Assembly: GCA_027451745.1 (NCBI GenBank)
Contig: DAIDIP010000010.1
Span: 46,906 to 110,905, forward strand
Length of the DNA: 64,000 bases
Reading direction: 5' to 3'
Origin: Candidatus Melainabacteria bacterium
GTDB lineage: Bacteria; Cyanobacteriota; Vampirovibrionia; Obscuribacterales; Obscuribacteraceae
Shown here: positions 16,187 to 25,840 of the stretch, in pieces
Layout: the number at the start of each line of letters is the position of its first letter
Position numbering within the stretch: the first letter of the stretch is position 1
Notes under the pieces: generated by a model
The model's input: only the letters and a program-made list of their open reading frames with translations
Told to the model about the DNA's origin: nothing
The model's database searches: none
Position numbers and translations under genes: made by a program

Positions 16187-18169
16187 ATGGGTAAAGCAGT
16201 CGGTATAGATTTAGGGACAACAAATTCAGTAGTTTCAGTGATGGAAGGCGGTAAACCAACCGTTGTTTCTAACGTAGAAGGCGGACGAACAACCCCATCA
16301 GTAGTTGCATTTACTAAATCAGGTGAGCGCTTAGTTGGACAACTTGCTCGCCGTCAAGCTGTTCTAAATCCAGAGAATACTGTTTACTCCATTAAACGTT
16401 TTGTTGGTCGAAGATTTTCAGAAGTAGACAATGAAAAACGTATGGTGCCTTATAAAGTCAAAGAAGGCGACGATGGTGGCTGTAAGGTTCAAATTCAAAG
16501 CAAAGATTTCACACCAGAAGAAATCTCAGCTATGATTTTGCGCAAATTAAAAGAAGACGCAGAAAAATATTTAGGAGAAAAGGTTACTAGCGCAGTTATT
16601 ACAGTGCCAGCTTATTTTAATGATTCGCAAAGACAATCAACAAAAAATGCCGGCACAATTGCTGGGCTTGAAGTTATGCGTATCATTAACGAGCCAACAG
16701 CAGCAGCATTGGCTTACGGATTAGATAAAAAAGAAAACGAAGTTATTTTAGTGTTCGACCTTGGTGGTGGTACTTTTGACGTTTCTGTTTTAGAAGTAGG
16801 CGATGGTGTTTTTGAAGTTAAGTCTACTTCTGGAGACACTCACCTAGGTGGAGACGATTTTGATCATTGCATAGTTTCATGGGTTGCTGATGAATTCATG
16901 AATTTAGAAGGCATTGATTTGCGCAAAGATAGACAAGCTTTGCAGCGCCTTACTGAAGCAGCTGAAAAAGCAAAAATAGAACTTTCATCTGTAATGGAAA
17001 CTAATATTTCTTTGCCTTTCATCACAGCTGATGTAAGTGGTCCTAAGCATTTAGAGATGAAGCTTACTCGGGCTCGTTTCAATGAATTAACTCATCATTT
17101 GGTTGAACGTTGTCGCAAACCAATGGAACAGTCCCTACAAGATGCCAAATTGAGCTATGAAAATCTTGACGAAGTGGTGCTGGTTGGTGGTTCCACTCGT
17201 ATACCGGCTGTACAAGATTTAGTTAAAAGTTTAACTGGCGGCAAAGAGCCAAATCAAACAGTTAATCCAGATGAAGTTGTGGCTGTAGGAGCTGCTATTC
17301 AAGCTGGTGTGCTTGGTGGTGAAGTCAAAGGAGTTGTACTTTTAGATGTAACTCCATTGTCTTTAGGGATTGAAACTATGGGTGGGGTAATGACCAAATT
17401 GGTCGATCGCAATACCACCATTCCTACACGCAAATCAGAAGTATTTTCAACTGCAGAAGATAATCAGACAGCAGTAGATATTTATGTTTTCCAAGGCGAA
17501 AGACCAATGGCTCGCGATAATAAGCTATTGGGCAATTTCCGTTTAGATGGCATTCCGCCAGCTAAACGCAGCGGTCCTAAAATTGAGGTTACTTTTGATA
17601 TTGACGCTAATGGCATTATGAATGTTACTGCCCGTGATCAATCCACAGCGAAAGAACAAAAAATTACTATTACTGCTAGTACTAATCTTTCTAAAGACGA
17701 TGTGGAAAGATTGGTTAGAGAAGCTGAATTATATGCACAAGACGACCGGGCGCGTAAAGAAGAAGCCGATCTACACAATGAAGCTGACAGCTTGGCATAC
17801 TCAGTAGAACGCTTAGTCCGAGAACTTGGCGATCATATAAGTGCTGGTGAAAAAGCTAGAGCAGAAATGCTGGCTGTTGAGCTGAAACAAAAAATCAAAG
17901 AGAATGCTGACCGTGAATCTGTTAAGGGCATCATGAATGAGTTGCGCGGTATGTTAGTCATATTGCAACAAGCAGCGTCCCGGGGACAAGAAATAGAGGC
18001 AACACAAGGTGGTTCTCCAGAAGGTGAGCCCGGTGCCCATGAATCCACTAATGGGGGCGGTGAGCACGAACAAGATTCCGAAGCAGATGTAGCTCAATAT
18101 ACTGCCGCCACTTCTAGTAACCCAGATGAGTCAATCGACGCCGAATTTCGTCCTAGTTCAGAAGAATAA
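16187..18169 (+). CDS. dnaK: Molecular chaperone DnaK (Hsp70)
   Basis: 660 residues. The N-terminal ATPase domain has [63 protein letters not shown] and [15 protein letters not shown]. The linker [14 protein letters not shown] leads to the substrate-binding domain, and the chain ends in an acidic EE. It binds exposed hydrophobic segments of proteins in the cytoplasm. It stands alone: no grpE, dnaJ or hrcA beside it, unlike the classical operon. The spaced acidic/Gly-rich C-terminal tail (about 60 residues) is a little long. Confidence 0.97.
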   Translation: MGKAVGIDLGTTNSVVSVMEGGKPTVVSNVEGGRTTPSVVAFTKSGERLVGQLARRQAVLNPENTVYSIKRFVGRRFSEVDNEKRMVPYKVKEGDDGGCKVQIQSKDFTPEEISAMILRKLKEDAEKYLGEKVTSAVITVPAYFNDSQRQSTKNAGTIAGLEVMRIINEPTAAALAYGLDKKENEVILVFDLGGGTFDVSVLEVGDGVFEVKSTSGDTHLGGDDFDHCIVSWVADEFMNLEGIDLRKDRQALQRLTEAAEKAKIELSSVMETNISLPFITADVSGPKHLEMKLTRARFNELTHHLVERCRKPMEQSLQDAKLSYENLDEVVLVGGSTRIPAVQDLVKSLTGGKEPNQTVNPDEVVAVGAAIQAGVLGGEVKGVVLLDVTPLSLGIETMGGVMTKLVDRNTTIPTRKSEVFSTAEDNQTAVDIYVFQGERPMARDNKLLGNFRLDGIPPAKRSGPKIEVTFDIDANGIMNVTARDQSTAKEQKITITASTNLSKDDVERLVREAELYAQDDRARKEEADLHNEADSLAYSVERLVRELGDHISAGEKARAEMLAVELKQKIKENADRESVKGIMNELRGMLVILQQAASRGQEIEATQGGSPEGEPGAHESTNGGGEHEQDSEADVAQYTAATSSNPDESIDAEFRPSSEE

Positions 18170-18183
18170 AGCCTCAGTTGGTC

Positions 18184-18303
18184 TATAATTTAAAAGTCAG
18201 TCTAAGTTTTTTATTAAAGCTGTACGCGACATCTTTGGACTGTGGCTTATAATGAGAGGAGGAAGGCCTCAGATCCTGGTTTAGGATGGTAGGTAGGACT
18301 TAG
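18184..18303 (+). promoter_or_regulatory. Leader with two candidate -10 boxes and small hairpins
   Basis: TATAAT at 18184-18189 and 18248-18253; the second is followed by a leader with GAGG-aag-GCCTC and ATCCT-ggttt-AGGAT hairpins before the ATG at 18304. The second hairpin may hide AGG motifs near the start. Confidence 0.35.
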
Positions 18304-19182
18304 ATGAAGCATCAATTGCAAACAAGTGCACTAGTAAATAAAAACAAAACTTTTGTGTTGACTGTGATAGTAATAGCAATGGTTACTGTTGCTTTGCTGC
18401 CAGTTAAGACTACTGATAGCGTGAGTGCTCAAATTAATCAGAGCATTTCTGCAGAGCAATTAGATAATTTGGAGCGTAAGGTATTTCAGCGAACATATGA
18501 GAACGACCCCATAAGTAAAAGACTACAAAGACTAGAATTACTAGCCTTTGGCGCCACACAATATGGAAGCAATTTCGAACGCTGGCAAAGAATACAAAAA
18601 AATTTGCGCAATAAGAATGACGGTTTAAAAAACAATCGTTTATCACAAGTCGCCCCTAAACATAATGATACTTCAGCATCTTTGAATGAATTAGAAAAAT
18701 ATGTATTCAAAAAAACTTCATCTGGACAGAGTGCCTCAGCCCGTTTAGATAAGCTAGAAACTAAATTATTCGGCAAAACTAGTAATGCTATGCCAACGGA
18801 CCAACGAATTGCTCGATTGGAGCGCACTTTAGGAATTGCCAGTACTCCGCAACAAATGGCGGAAGCATCAGGCATGCCTCCTTCGAGTCGCAGTTTTAAT
18901 ATGCCATATTTTCATCATGGACAGCCAGGAATGCCTAATACATTTGGCTTTGGTTTTAATCGTGATGATATGAATGATCCTGATTTAAGTCAGTTTGAAT
19001 CGCAAATGTCACAAATGTTTGATGCAATGGAAAGACAAATGCAAGAACAAATGCGTCAACAAGGAAAGACAACACCTAATCCGCGCCAAATGCCATATTA
19101 TAATGCACCGCAGATAATACCGCAACCCAAAGTATCACCGGATGGCAAAGTTCCGGCATATAGCGATCCTAATTTTATTTAG
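18304..19182 (+). CDS. Exported protein with RLxxLE repeats
   Basis: 292 residues. An N-terminal membrane/signal segment (about 18-34) is followed by at least three related repeats of the type LExxVFxxT...RLxxLE (LERKVFQRTYENDPISKRL, LEKYVFKKTSSGQSASARL, LETKLFGKTSNAMPTDQRI). The C-terminal third is Met/Gln/Pro-rich (MFDAMERQMQEQM) and probably disordered. Function unknown; such repeats with D-P-x3-R-L-x2-L-E occur, as far as I recall, in proteins of Obscuribacterales and some Cyanobacteria. Confidence 0.75.
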   Translation: MKHQLQTSALVNKNKTFVLTVIVIAMVTVALLPVKTTDSVSAQINQSISAEQLDNLERKVFQRTYENDPISKRLQRLELLAFGATQYGSNFERWQRIQKNLRNKNDGLKNNRLSQVAPKHNDTSASLNELEKYVFKKTSSGQSASARLDKLETKLFGKTSNAMPTDQRIARLERTLGIASTPQQMAEASGMPPSSRSFNMPYFHHGQPGMPNTFGFGFNRDDMNDPDLSQFESQMSQMFDAMERQMQEQMRQQGKTTPNPRQMPYYNAPQIIPQPKVSPDGKVPAYSDPNFI

Positions 19183-19210
19183 CTTTTAATTTAAAGGTGA
19201 TCTTATAAAG

Positions 19211-20107
19211 TCATTTTTGCTCTTGAACGGCAATACAATTTATTTTGTCGCCTTTGGCAATTTTGTTTACTACATCCATTCCTTGCACCACACCACCAAA
19301 TATTGAATAGTCGCCATCCAATTGAGGCTGGGCTGATAAAGTAATATAGAATTGACAGCTGGCAGTGTTAGGATTTTTAGGAAAATGGGCCATAGCCACC
19401 ACTCCTGGTGCGTTGTGCTTTAAGTATGAACTTGTTTCTAAAGGCAATATTCGGGGTTGCTTGGTGTTAGGTTCAAAATAAACACCAAAACCATCACCTC
19501 GTGGACATCCGCCTTGAATACAAAAACCCGGTTCAACACGGTGAAAAGTGAGACCGTTATAAAAACCCTTGCTTGCTAAATCAATAAAATTCGCCGTTGT
19601 TTTGGGGGCATATTTGCGAAACAACCGGATTGTTATATTACCCTTAGCCGTTTCAATAATAGCAATAGGATCTGGCCTATTATCGGTCGGATTTTCTTGT
19701 CCAGCTTGTCCAGATGGATTAATCTGAGGCTGAGTTTGATTTGTCGCAGTATTGGGAGCATTTTGATAAGGATTGGCTCCATAATTGCCAGTAGGATTTG
19801 TATTGCCAGCAGCTGGATTAGTTGGGTATGAATTTTGACCAGCCGAGCCAGGTGGCACAGACCCTGGTGCAACAGCATTGTTTGCATTGGGCAAAGTGAC
19901 TTCTGGTGGGATAAATTCAGGGCTCATTTTATTACTAGCCAGATTCAGTTCATTTGCATCCTGAGCCAAAACGGATTGACCACCCATCAATAATAGGCTA
20001 AGCATAAGAGATGCAAGATATTTGTTTGCTTTTTGAATCACTTTCTTTTCTCTAGTGCTAGGCAGGCTGGCTTGATGAGTGGATTTCCTAGATATTTGAT
20101 CTGCCAT
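19211..20107 (-). CDS. Exported cyclophilin-type peptidyl-prolyl isomerase
   Basis: 298 residues. A basic N-terminus is followed by a hydrophobic segment (LASLMLSLLLMGGQSVLA), then a Pro/Asn/Gln-rich linker (about 60-140), then the cyclophilin domain: GFYNGLTFHRVEPGFCIQGG, NTASCQFYITLS, FGGVVQGMDVV. The catalytic Arg of FHR and the QFYI strand are present. Likely speeds protein folding in the periplasm, tethered by the N-terminus. Convergent with the upstream repeat protein gene. Confidence 0.88.
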   Translation of the reverse strand: MADQISRKSTHQASLPSTREKKVIQKANKYLASLMLSLLLMGGQSVLAQDANELNLASNKMSPEFIPPEVTLPNANNAVAPGSVPPGSAGQNSYPTNPAAGNTNPTGNYGANPYQNAPNTATNQTQPQINPSGQAGQENPTDNRPDPIAIIETAKGNITIRLFRKYAPKTTANFIDLASKGFYNGLTFHRVEPGFCIQGGCPRGDGFGVYFEPNTKQPRILPLETSSYLKHNAPGVVAMAHFPKNPNTASCQFYITLSAQPQLDGDYSIFGGVVQGMDVVNKIAKGDKINCIAVQEQK

Positions 20108-20209
20108 TTTTCTGCGTTTCTGAACTTTTTCAACCGTCCATCGTTAATACCTATAGAACCATCGATTTGTTTTACGTCGATTGAAAATACAAGGTTGGGC
20201 ATATGGGGT

Positions 20210-20521
20210 ATGATACTATATAACATACATGAAAAAGCACTATTAATCTATAAGAATAAAACTACATTTCCCAATGGAAGTATTGCCGAGATTATAATTT
20301 GGCAACTTCCGCAAACCGCCATAGAAAGACCACATGGATTTAAATATAGGTTAAATTATGGTCTTCCAAATGGTATGTGCCTTGTGCGCTACGACAATAA
20401 AAAAGGCAAAGGGGATCACAAGCACCTGCGAGACATACAAATACCATACTGTTTTACTACTACAGATCAACTGCTGGAAGATTTTCATATGGACGTTTTA
20501 AAAGAGGCATCTAGATCATGA
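20210..20521 (+). CDS. tumE: TumE-type toxin (DUF6516)
   Basis: 103 residues from the ATG at 20210 (GGGG just upstream); the frame stays open further upstream, but that stretch overlaps the divergent cyclophilin gene. Family pattern: EIIIWQLP, KYRLNYGLPNGMCLVRYDN, KGKGDHKH, LEDFHMDV. The conserved RYDNxxGKGDHxH motif is typical of TumE toxins. It overlaps the next gene by four bases (ATGA), so the two are translated together. Confidence 0.82.
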   Translation: MILYNIHEKALLIYKNKTTFPNGSIAEIIIWQLPQTAIERPHGFKYRLNYGLPNGMCLVRYDNKKGKGDHKHLRDIQIPYCFTTTDQLLEDFHMDVLKEASRS

Positions 20522-20922
20522 AAGAGAAAAATCAATCACGCCGATTGCGAATCACAATAAAACCTTTTGCCAAAGTTATTCAAGAAGCAATGAAAGTATG
20601 TAAGCGCGCTGAAAAAGGACTAATTGCTGAAGAGGCTACCGAAGAGCTTAACTTTACCAATGCTGCAACTATGTTGAGTACGATATCAAAGAAACGCATG
20701 GAACTGATGATGTTTTTGCATCAAAATGGTCCTTCAAATATAAAGCAATTATCTAGGAAGCTCGGTCGCGACTACAGCAGTGTGCATGGGGATGTCCAGT
20801 TGCTGATTAAAATTGGGTTGCTGACTAAAAACAAAATGCAAGAAGTTTTTGTACCTTGGGATGAGCTAATGATCGAATTGCCTGTAAAACAATGGTCCAC
20901 AACACGTTCTAAAACTGCTTAA
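20518..20922 (+). CDS. tumA: TumA-type antitoxin with winged-helix domain
   Basis: 134 residues. The second half is a winged helix-turn-helix of the HVO_A0114 type: RMELMMFLHQNGPSNIKQLSRKL, then GRDYSSVHGDVQLLIKIGLL. It should bind DNA and TumE and repress the operon. The order toxin-antitoxin with ATGA overlap is the common arrangement. Confidence 0.83.
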   Translation: MKEKNQSRRLRITIKPFAKVIQEAMKVCKRAEKGLIAEEATEELNFTNAATMLSTISKKRMELMMFLHQNGPSNIKQLSRKLGRDYSSVHGDVQLLIKIGLLTKNKMQEVFVPWDELMIELPVKQWSTTRSKTA

Positions 20923-20971
20923 GAAATTCTTTGTCCACTCATTAATAGCAACTCAAGAGCTGGCAACAAGG

Positions 20972-21739
20972 TTAAATGGCAAATTCAAAGTCAGTGACAA
21001 CTAATAAGTCAGAATGACTTGTTAAATAAGAAGCAGGACATTGCGCATTAGCTGGGTTTTTTAATGTGTGGATAAGAATTTCTTTTTTGTGTTTGCCTGA
21101 AACAGCTAAAATAATGCGCTTGCTTGCCATAATTGTAGCTATACCCATGGTAACCGCTTTATTGGGTACAGCATCTAGACAAGCTGAATCGTTGCCACTG
21201 CCTATAGTATTAGATAAGTTGACCGAATTAGCAGGAACAAATTCGTCTTTATTTGCTTCTCGTGTTGAATTGGTAAGAAAAACACAATGAGTGTAGCTTG
21301 AATTTGTTGTGGGCGGCTCGTTAAAAGCAATATGACCGTTTACACCAAGCCCAAGTACGCATAAATCAATACCACCACGATCTTGAATTAATTGATCGTA
21401 GTTATCACAATTGCGAGGATTAAATCTGGCATTAACAGGCAGATTAGTGAAGCAATACAAATGACTTTCTAAAAAGTACTGGAAAGAATGTTTTTCTTCT
21501 GCGCCTATGTAATCATCAAGCGCAAAGCATTGAGCTTGTCGCCAATCAATTTCATTAGATTGAGACGCCTGGGCGAGTATATTGTAATATCCACGGGGGG
21601 AGTGTCCGGCTGGCAGAGCAATGTGGCTATTTGCTTTTTTATTTAGCTGATCTTGAATTTGCTTGGCAACAACAATGCAAAAGTCATCATAATTATTAGT
21701 GCTCATTATTTTTATGCTTGACTTGTTTTGTGTGTCCAA
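20972..21739 (-). CDS. nagB: Glucosamine-6-phosphate deaminase
   Basis: Converts glucosamine-6-phosphate to fructose-6-phosphate and ammonia. Seen: ALPAGHSPRGYY (phosphate loop), FALDDYIG with the acid used for proton transfer, and GLGVNGHIAFNEP with the catalytic His. The start is TTG at 21739 with AGAGGG five bases upstream; the ATG at 21706 would cut the first beta strand (SIKIMSTNNYDDF). 255 residues, normal size. It links amino-sugar (cell wall or chitin) breakdown to glycolysis. Confidence 0.9.
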   Translation of the reverse strand: MDTQNKSSIKIMSTNNYDDFCIVVAKQIQDQLNKKANSHIALPAGHSPRGYYNILAQASQSNEIDWRQAQCFALDDYIGAEEKHSFQYFLESHLYCFTNLPVNARFNPRNCDNYDQLIQDRGGIDLCVLGLGVNGHIAFNEPPTTNSSYTHCVFLTNSTREANKDEFVPANSVNLSNTIGSGNDSACLDAVPNKAVTMGIATIMASKRIILAVSGKHKKEILIHTLKNPANAQCPASYLTSHSDLLVVTDFEFAI

Positions 21740-21858
21740 GATGCCCTCTGCCTTCGTTAATTAACATATTTGCTTTATTACTTATTTCAATTATGCGAAC
21801 CAGGACTTATACTCTAAATTGTAGTCTCTAATAAGCTGATTCGTGCCTGAAGATAAGC

Positions 21859-21864
21859 TAAAAT
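21859..21864 (+). promoter_or_regulatory. Candidate -10 box (TAAAAT), near-leaderless
   Basis: GCTAAAAT ends nine bases before the ATG of the matrixin-like gene, with no ribosome binding site between. Confidence 0.4.
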
Positions 21865-21873
21865 ATTAGGCCA

Positions 21874-22773
21874 ATGAAAAAAATAATTGTACTTTTTATT
21901 TGTAGTGTTGTGGTGTTTGGTCCAATTGCTGAGCCAGCGAATGCTCAGAATCGCAAATTACCAAGAGCCGGCTTCCCAGTTCTTGCCAGTCCAAATAATG
22001 GCAATCCCAGTTCATCCAATGACTCAGGTGCTTCATCGCCATGGCCAAATTCATTGCCCTCTTCATATGGAATGCATCTAAGTCCTGGACTTGACAGAAA
22101 TAGAAATGCGCCTATAGAACATTATAATCCCGGTGAACCAGAGCAAAATATGGCACTGGTTCGCTGGGAAAAGAAAAGTATGCCTTTGCTTATTTGGATT
22201 TCGCCCGGATATAAACTGCCAGATATACCACTATCGGAATTAAAAAAAACGCGGGTTGATTTTGTCACTAATTTATTACAAAATGCAGATTCATTTGCTG
22301 GCATTACACCAGCACCGGGTTGGACTCCTGCCATTAACGATCAAGTAGCTGCCGGCATTGAACAATGGCGACAATTTGAGAACGAAGGCTTATTTAATTT
22401 TGCATTTACCGACGATCCGCATAACGCCCATATTTGTGTATTCTTTACAGATGTTTTTCGTGACGGAAATGCCCCTGGCGGTATTGCAATTGGTGGTAAT
22501 ACTTGTGCACAGATGTATCCTATCAGCCTGGCTCACAGCATGAATATCCATCAAAAACCAGTAATTATTGAATTATCCACATTAGTAAATAACACTCCTC
22601 AAAAAATGATCGGTGCTTCCGCACATGAATTTGGACATGCTTTAGGTATAAAAGCCCATAGTCCGTATCGAAGCGATCTAATGTATGAAGATAGAGTAGT
22701 AGACAGTCTGTCTGAAGCAGATAAAGCAACTATTCGCTGGCTCTATCATCAGCAGCCTGCATTCGTACTGTAA
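21874..22773 (+). CDS. Exported matrixin-like zinc metalloprotease
   Basis: 299 residues. Signal peptide MKKIIVLFICSVVVFGPI...NAQ, then a Pro/Ser/Asn-rich stretch to about 70, then a domain ending with the metzincin zinc site HEFGHALGIKAH (His251, Glu252) and a Met-turn-like DLMY. It should be a secreted endopeptidase; the target is unknown. Confidence 0.85.
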   Translation: MKKIIVLFICSVVVFGPIAEPANAQNRKLPRAGFPVLASPNNGNPSSSNDSGASSPWPNSLPSSYGMHLSPGLDRNRNAPIEHYNPGEPEQNMALVRWEKKSMPLLIWISPGYKLPDIPLSELKKTRVDFVTNLLQNADSFAGITPAPGWTPAINDQVAAGIEQWRQFENEGLFNFAFTDDPHNAHICVFFTDVFRDGNAPGGIAIGGNTCAQMYPISLAHSMNIHQKPVIIELSTLVNNTPQKMIGASAHEFGHALGIKAHSPYRSDLMYEDRVVDSLSEADKATIRWLYHQQPAFVL

Positions 22774-22783
22774 ATAACATAGA

Positions 22784-22798
22784 GCGAGCTTCGCTAGC
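22784..22798. repeat. Dispersed repeat GCGAGCTTCGCTAGC
   Basis: Copy of the GCTAGC-type palindrome, about 90 bases left of a GC-rich fragment. Confidence 0.5.
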
Positions 22799-22880
22799 TT
22801 GAAAACAATCAAAATCATATTGGCTAACACATAAAAATTTCATCAGCAAAAATTAGAAAAGCGTCTGAACATTGTTATTT

Positions 22881-23008
22881 GTGCCCAACAAGGGAACTGC
22901 TCGCCGTCTGGCTAGACGTGTTCCTCAACGATCCTCACAACCTGGAAGGGCGCAGCCCATGAGCTCGGAGAAGGACTCTTCTACGCCATGGGGAGCGGGC
23001 GGATATTT
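22881..23008 (+). other. Short GC-rich fragment, probable coding debris (island E)
   Basis: About 120 bases with GC-rich composition between two AT-rich genes. On the plus strand one frame reads LLAVWLDVFLNDPHNLEGR with mostly G/C third bases, then a stop. No start, ribosome site or terminator. Looks like the remains of an island. Confidence 0.4.
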
Positions 23009-24940
23009 TCAATAAGAATAACCTGGATAAGCACTAGATAAATTGATGGGGCTTGAATTATTGTATTGCTCAGCATTGCTCTTTTGCAAGGCTTGTTTTT
23101 GGCTTAGCATAAGCGCCTGCAAACAAGAAGCAAAATTAGAAAGCATACTTATGTGTGCTGGATCGCTACAATAAAAACTTTGCGCTACCGGATAATATGC
23201 ATAGCCAGAAGTATTTTCAGGTAAAATAAAAGATTGATTAGAGGCTTTTGGATCTAATGGCGATTTAAGAGGAACATTTTGCAAACTACTGTCCGGTAGC
23301 GAGTCAGGAACAGGACTAGCAACGCTAGGATCAGCTAGATTAGGACTGCCCGGGAAGGGCTCAACATTAGTTGGCATTGTGGCTCGCGGTGGCGCAATTA
23401 GTGGCACAGCTTCAGCGGGGATTGTGCTCGGCAATGGACTAGCTACTGGAACGCCAATTGCCGACTGAGCATTGCCAGTTGGGTTTATGATCGTCGGTTT
23501 GAGCGCTGCAGAATTTTTGCATTTTAAGTAATTCACGCGTTTAGCAGCTTCAACATTTTTTGGATCTGTTTTTAATGCAGACATGTAAGCATCGTGAGCT
23601 TGATCATGAAGACCCATTTTTTCCAATACCTGCCCATGATATAAGTGAATCTGTGAATCATCAGGCGAATAACCAGCAGCTTCAATGAGCTTTTGATGTG
23701 CTTCAGCATAGGCACCTTGGCTATCGAGAGTTTTTGCTGCTTGCACACATTTGTTAGCTTCTTGCTTAGACAAAGCTGTCTTAAAACTGGCTCTAGCTGA
23801 CGGCAATGATGGATGATTAGGGTCGATGCTAACAACAGTTTTGTATTCTGCTCTTGCTGCTTCTAAATTGTTGGTTTGCATATAAGCACGTGCTAAGCCT
23901 AAGTGTCCATTAACCGCATTTGGATCGTTGGCCACTTCTTGCTTCCATAAACCAACTAAAGCATTAGAAGCTAATTGATCATCTGGAGCTAATGAAACAG
24001 CCTTGCTAAAATCACTGTTTGCACCTACAGTGTCACGCATAACATAGCGCAAAGCACCACGCTGGCGATAGGCTAATGCTGAATTAGGATCAATATTTAG
24101 AGCTTGTTCGAAATGTCTGTGTGCTTCAGTAATTTGTCCTTTTCCTATAGCAAGATTACCCAAACCAACATGAGCTGGAGCACTGGGTTTTATATCTAAA
24201 GCTGTTTTGTATTCAACTGATGCTTCTAGCAAACGTCCGTCTGCTGCCAAACCGTCGGCAACAGAAACATGTGTTGCAGCAGAATTTGGATCTAATCCTT
24301 GGGCTTGCAGAACTTTACCTATCACTACTTTTGCTTTTTTATTGTTAGGATCAGCAACTAAAGTTTCACGGGCTTTTTTACCAGCGCTGTCATAATTTTT
24401 AGCGAGCAAATATGCTTGCGCCTCAGCGGCAGTAGCAGAAGCAAATTGAGTTTTTAATATACCGCTAGTAGGAAAATACTTTAATCCGGCACGAGCAATA
24501 TTTTCTGCATCTCCATATTTGCCTGTTTGCAGCAAATTAGAAACTTTAGATTGAATCTTATCTACTTGGGTTGAAATTCCAGGAATGTCTTTGTAATGGG
24601 AAGCAACATCTTTTACTTTATCCCAATTTACGGCAGAACCACTTGCATCTACGCCGCCTGTTAAAGCTGTTTGTTCAGGGCTTGCTGAGCCACTTCCCAA
24701 AACACCATTTAATATAGATTTAAAATTGGCAGGACTGCTGGAGACATTTGTAGCAGCGTTTGTACTTAAACCAGGGAAAGTCCAATTATTGGTGCCCAAA
24801 GCGTCGAGATCTCGACGTATATAAGAAGGTGGAACATAAGTTTGTTGGGCTTTAGAAAAATCAGCCGCACTGATTTGTCCAATGGATAAATAGTTGAGTG
24901 ACAAAAGACAGGTAAGTGATGTAAGGATACGAATTTTCAT
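23009..24940 (-). CDS. Exported TPR-repeat protein
   Basis: About 643 residues from the ATG at 24940, which gives the signal peptide MKIRILTSLTCLLSLNYLSIG; the frame is open to a TTG at 25012. TPR units dominate 130-470, for example HVGLGNLAIGKGQITEAHRH, ALAYRQRGALRYVMRDT and HLYHGQVLEKMGLHDQAHD. The C-terminal 150 residues are Pro/Ser-rich. Likely a periplasmic scaffold; no partner is suggested by the neighbours. The stop codon sits at the junction with the GC-rich fragment. Confidence 0.85.
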   Translation of the reverse strand: MKIRILTSLTCLLSLNYLSIGQISAADFSKAQQTYVPPSYIRRDLDALGTNNWTFPGLSTNAATNVSSSPANFKSILNGVLGSGSASPEQTALTGGVDASGSAVNWDKVKDVASHYKDIPGISTQVDKIQSKVSNLLQTGKYGDAENIARAGLKYFPTSGILKTQFASATAAEAQAYLLAKNYDSAGKKARETLVADPNNKKAKVVIGKVLQAQGLDPNSAATHVSVADGLAADGRLLEASVEYKTALDIKPSAPAHVGLGNLAIGKGQITEAHRHFEQALNIDPNSALAYRQRGALRYVMRDTVGANSDFSKAVSLAPDDQLASNALVGLWKQEVANDPNAVNGHLGLARAYMQTNNLEAARAEYKTVVSIDPNHPSLPSARASFKTALSKQEANKCVQAAKTLDSQGAYAEAHQKLIEAAGYSPDDSQIHLYHGQVLEKMGLHDQAHDAYMSALKTDPKNVEAAKRVNYLKCKNSAALKPTIINPTGNAQSAIGVPVASPLPSTIPAEAVPLIAPPRATMPTNVEPFPGSPNLADPSVASPVPDSLPDSSLQNVPLKSPLDPKASNQSFILPENTSGYAYYPVAQSFYCSDPAHISMLSNFASCLQALMLSQKQALQKSNAEQYNNSSPINLSSAYPGYSY

Positions 24941-25094
24941 TGATAAATTATCTGAGCCTAAGCGCGTGCAAAGATTATTCCCCGCTTGCCCCATAATATC
25001 TTGTTTCGGCAAATAATTTTATAGAGGGTAATTCTATCGCCTATTAATAGAATTTCAAGAGATCTTTTGTCTATTTAATGAAAATCACTAAAAT

Positions 25095-25179
25095 AAGGAG
25101 AAGAAAAACACAAAAATAAAAAGAAGAATAAAAAAATGAACCGGGGCAGGACATACTTTTCTAGTAGTCCAGCCCCGGT
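25095..25179 (-). terminator. Intrinsic terminator of the 25285-25617 gene (island F)
   Basis: Arms ACCGGGGCAGGAC (25140-25152) and GTCCAGCCCCGGT (25167-25179), one mismatch, 14-base loop, then on the minus strand a long T-rich tail of about 45 bases. Confidence 0.85.
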
Positions 25180-25284
25180 CTAAAAGACTTGTTTGTTCGA
25201 AAAGCATTTATTTGAAAAGACTCGTTGCCCGCTAGTCTCGGTGTGCTTCAACGCATACACCGGGACCTCGGCTGTTCGCCTCGT

Positions 25285-25617
25285 TCAAACGGGGGGGCGG
25301 GGGGGGGGGGGCGGGTACACAACCTCATCCCCTTTTCGAACCGTAATGGGTTGCGCCTCATCAAACGGGACGAGGACGGTGCAACCGTCAAGCTCGGCGA
25401 TGGGCACGTCGGTCAAGACACATCCGAAGCGGCTGCTTGGACTCAGTCCCAACTCTTGAAGGTAGGTCGCGACGTTGAGAAATAATTTGTTCGGGTTCGG
25501 CGGAGATTCTTCTTCGCCGATGAGGCATTGATAAACGTGTCCTTCATCGTCAATCCTCAGGACGATGCCGTTGCTCGAATCTATACTGCCATAGTGAACC
25601 TCGAATCGGGTTGGCAT
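25285..25617 (-). CDS. Hypothetical protein with C-terminal polyproline, island F
   Basis: 110 residues from the ATG at 25617 (MPTRFEVHYGS); a GTG 14 codons earlier is less likely. The body looks like a small beta protein (GIVLRIDDEGHVYQCLIG, CTVLVPFDEAQPITVRKGDEVVYP). The end is PPPPPRPPV, coded by a run of seven G and a run of thirteen G on the plus strand. A one-base slip there would change the last residues and the stop. Confidence 0.65.
   Translation of the reverse strand: MPTRFEVHYGSIDSSNGIVLRIDDEGHVYQCLIGEEESPPNPNKLFLNVATYLQELGLSPSSRFGCVLTDVPIAELDGCTVLVPFDEAQPITVRKGDEVVYPPPPPRPPV
25291..25315. repeat. Homopolymer G tract (G7-C-G13-C-GGG)
   Basis: Thirteen consecutive G at 25299-25311 inside the coding region of the polyproline protein. 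Possible slippage site or assembly error. Confidence 0.85.
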
Positions 25618-25694
25618 TTTTGTCTCTCTTTCTGCGATCTCCTTTTCGCTTTCGAGCACTCAATCTGAGTGCAGGCAGTGTTGCGGGAAAGAAT

Positions 25695-25838
25695 AGCCAT
25701 TGCCGAGTTGGCAATCTGTGCTTGGCTTGGCAATGGCTGACGATGTTTGTTTGTTGAAAATCGATGCTTTCTGGAAGCGGAAGACTACTAACCAATGCCT
25801 CCTTTGGAGCAAAACGATAAGCGTCCTCGGTTAGTGGT
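25695..25838. terminator. Two hairpins between the island F genes
   Basis: AGCCATTGCC/GGCAATGGCT (25695-25704, 25729-25738) and ACTAACC/GGTTAGT about 25785-25833. One probably ends the 25841-26380 gene; neither has a strong T-run on the minus strand. Confidence 0.45.
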
Positions 25839-25840
25839 CG

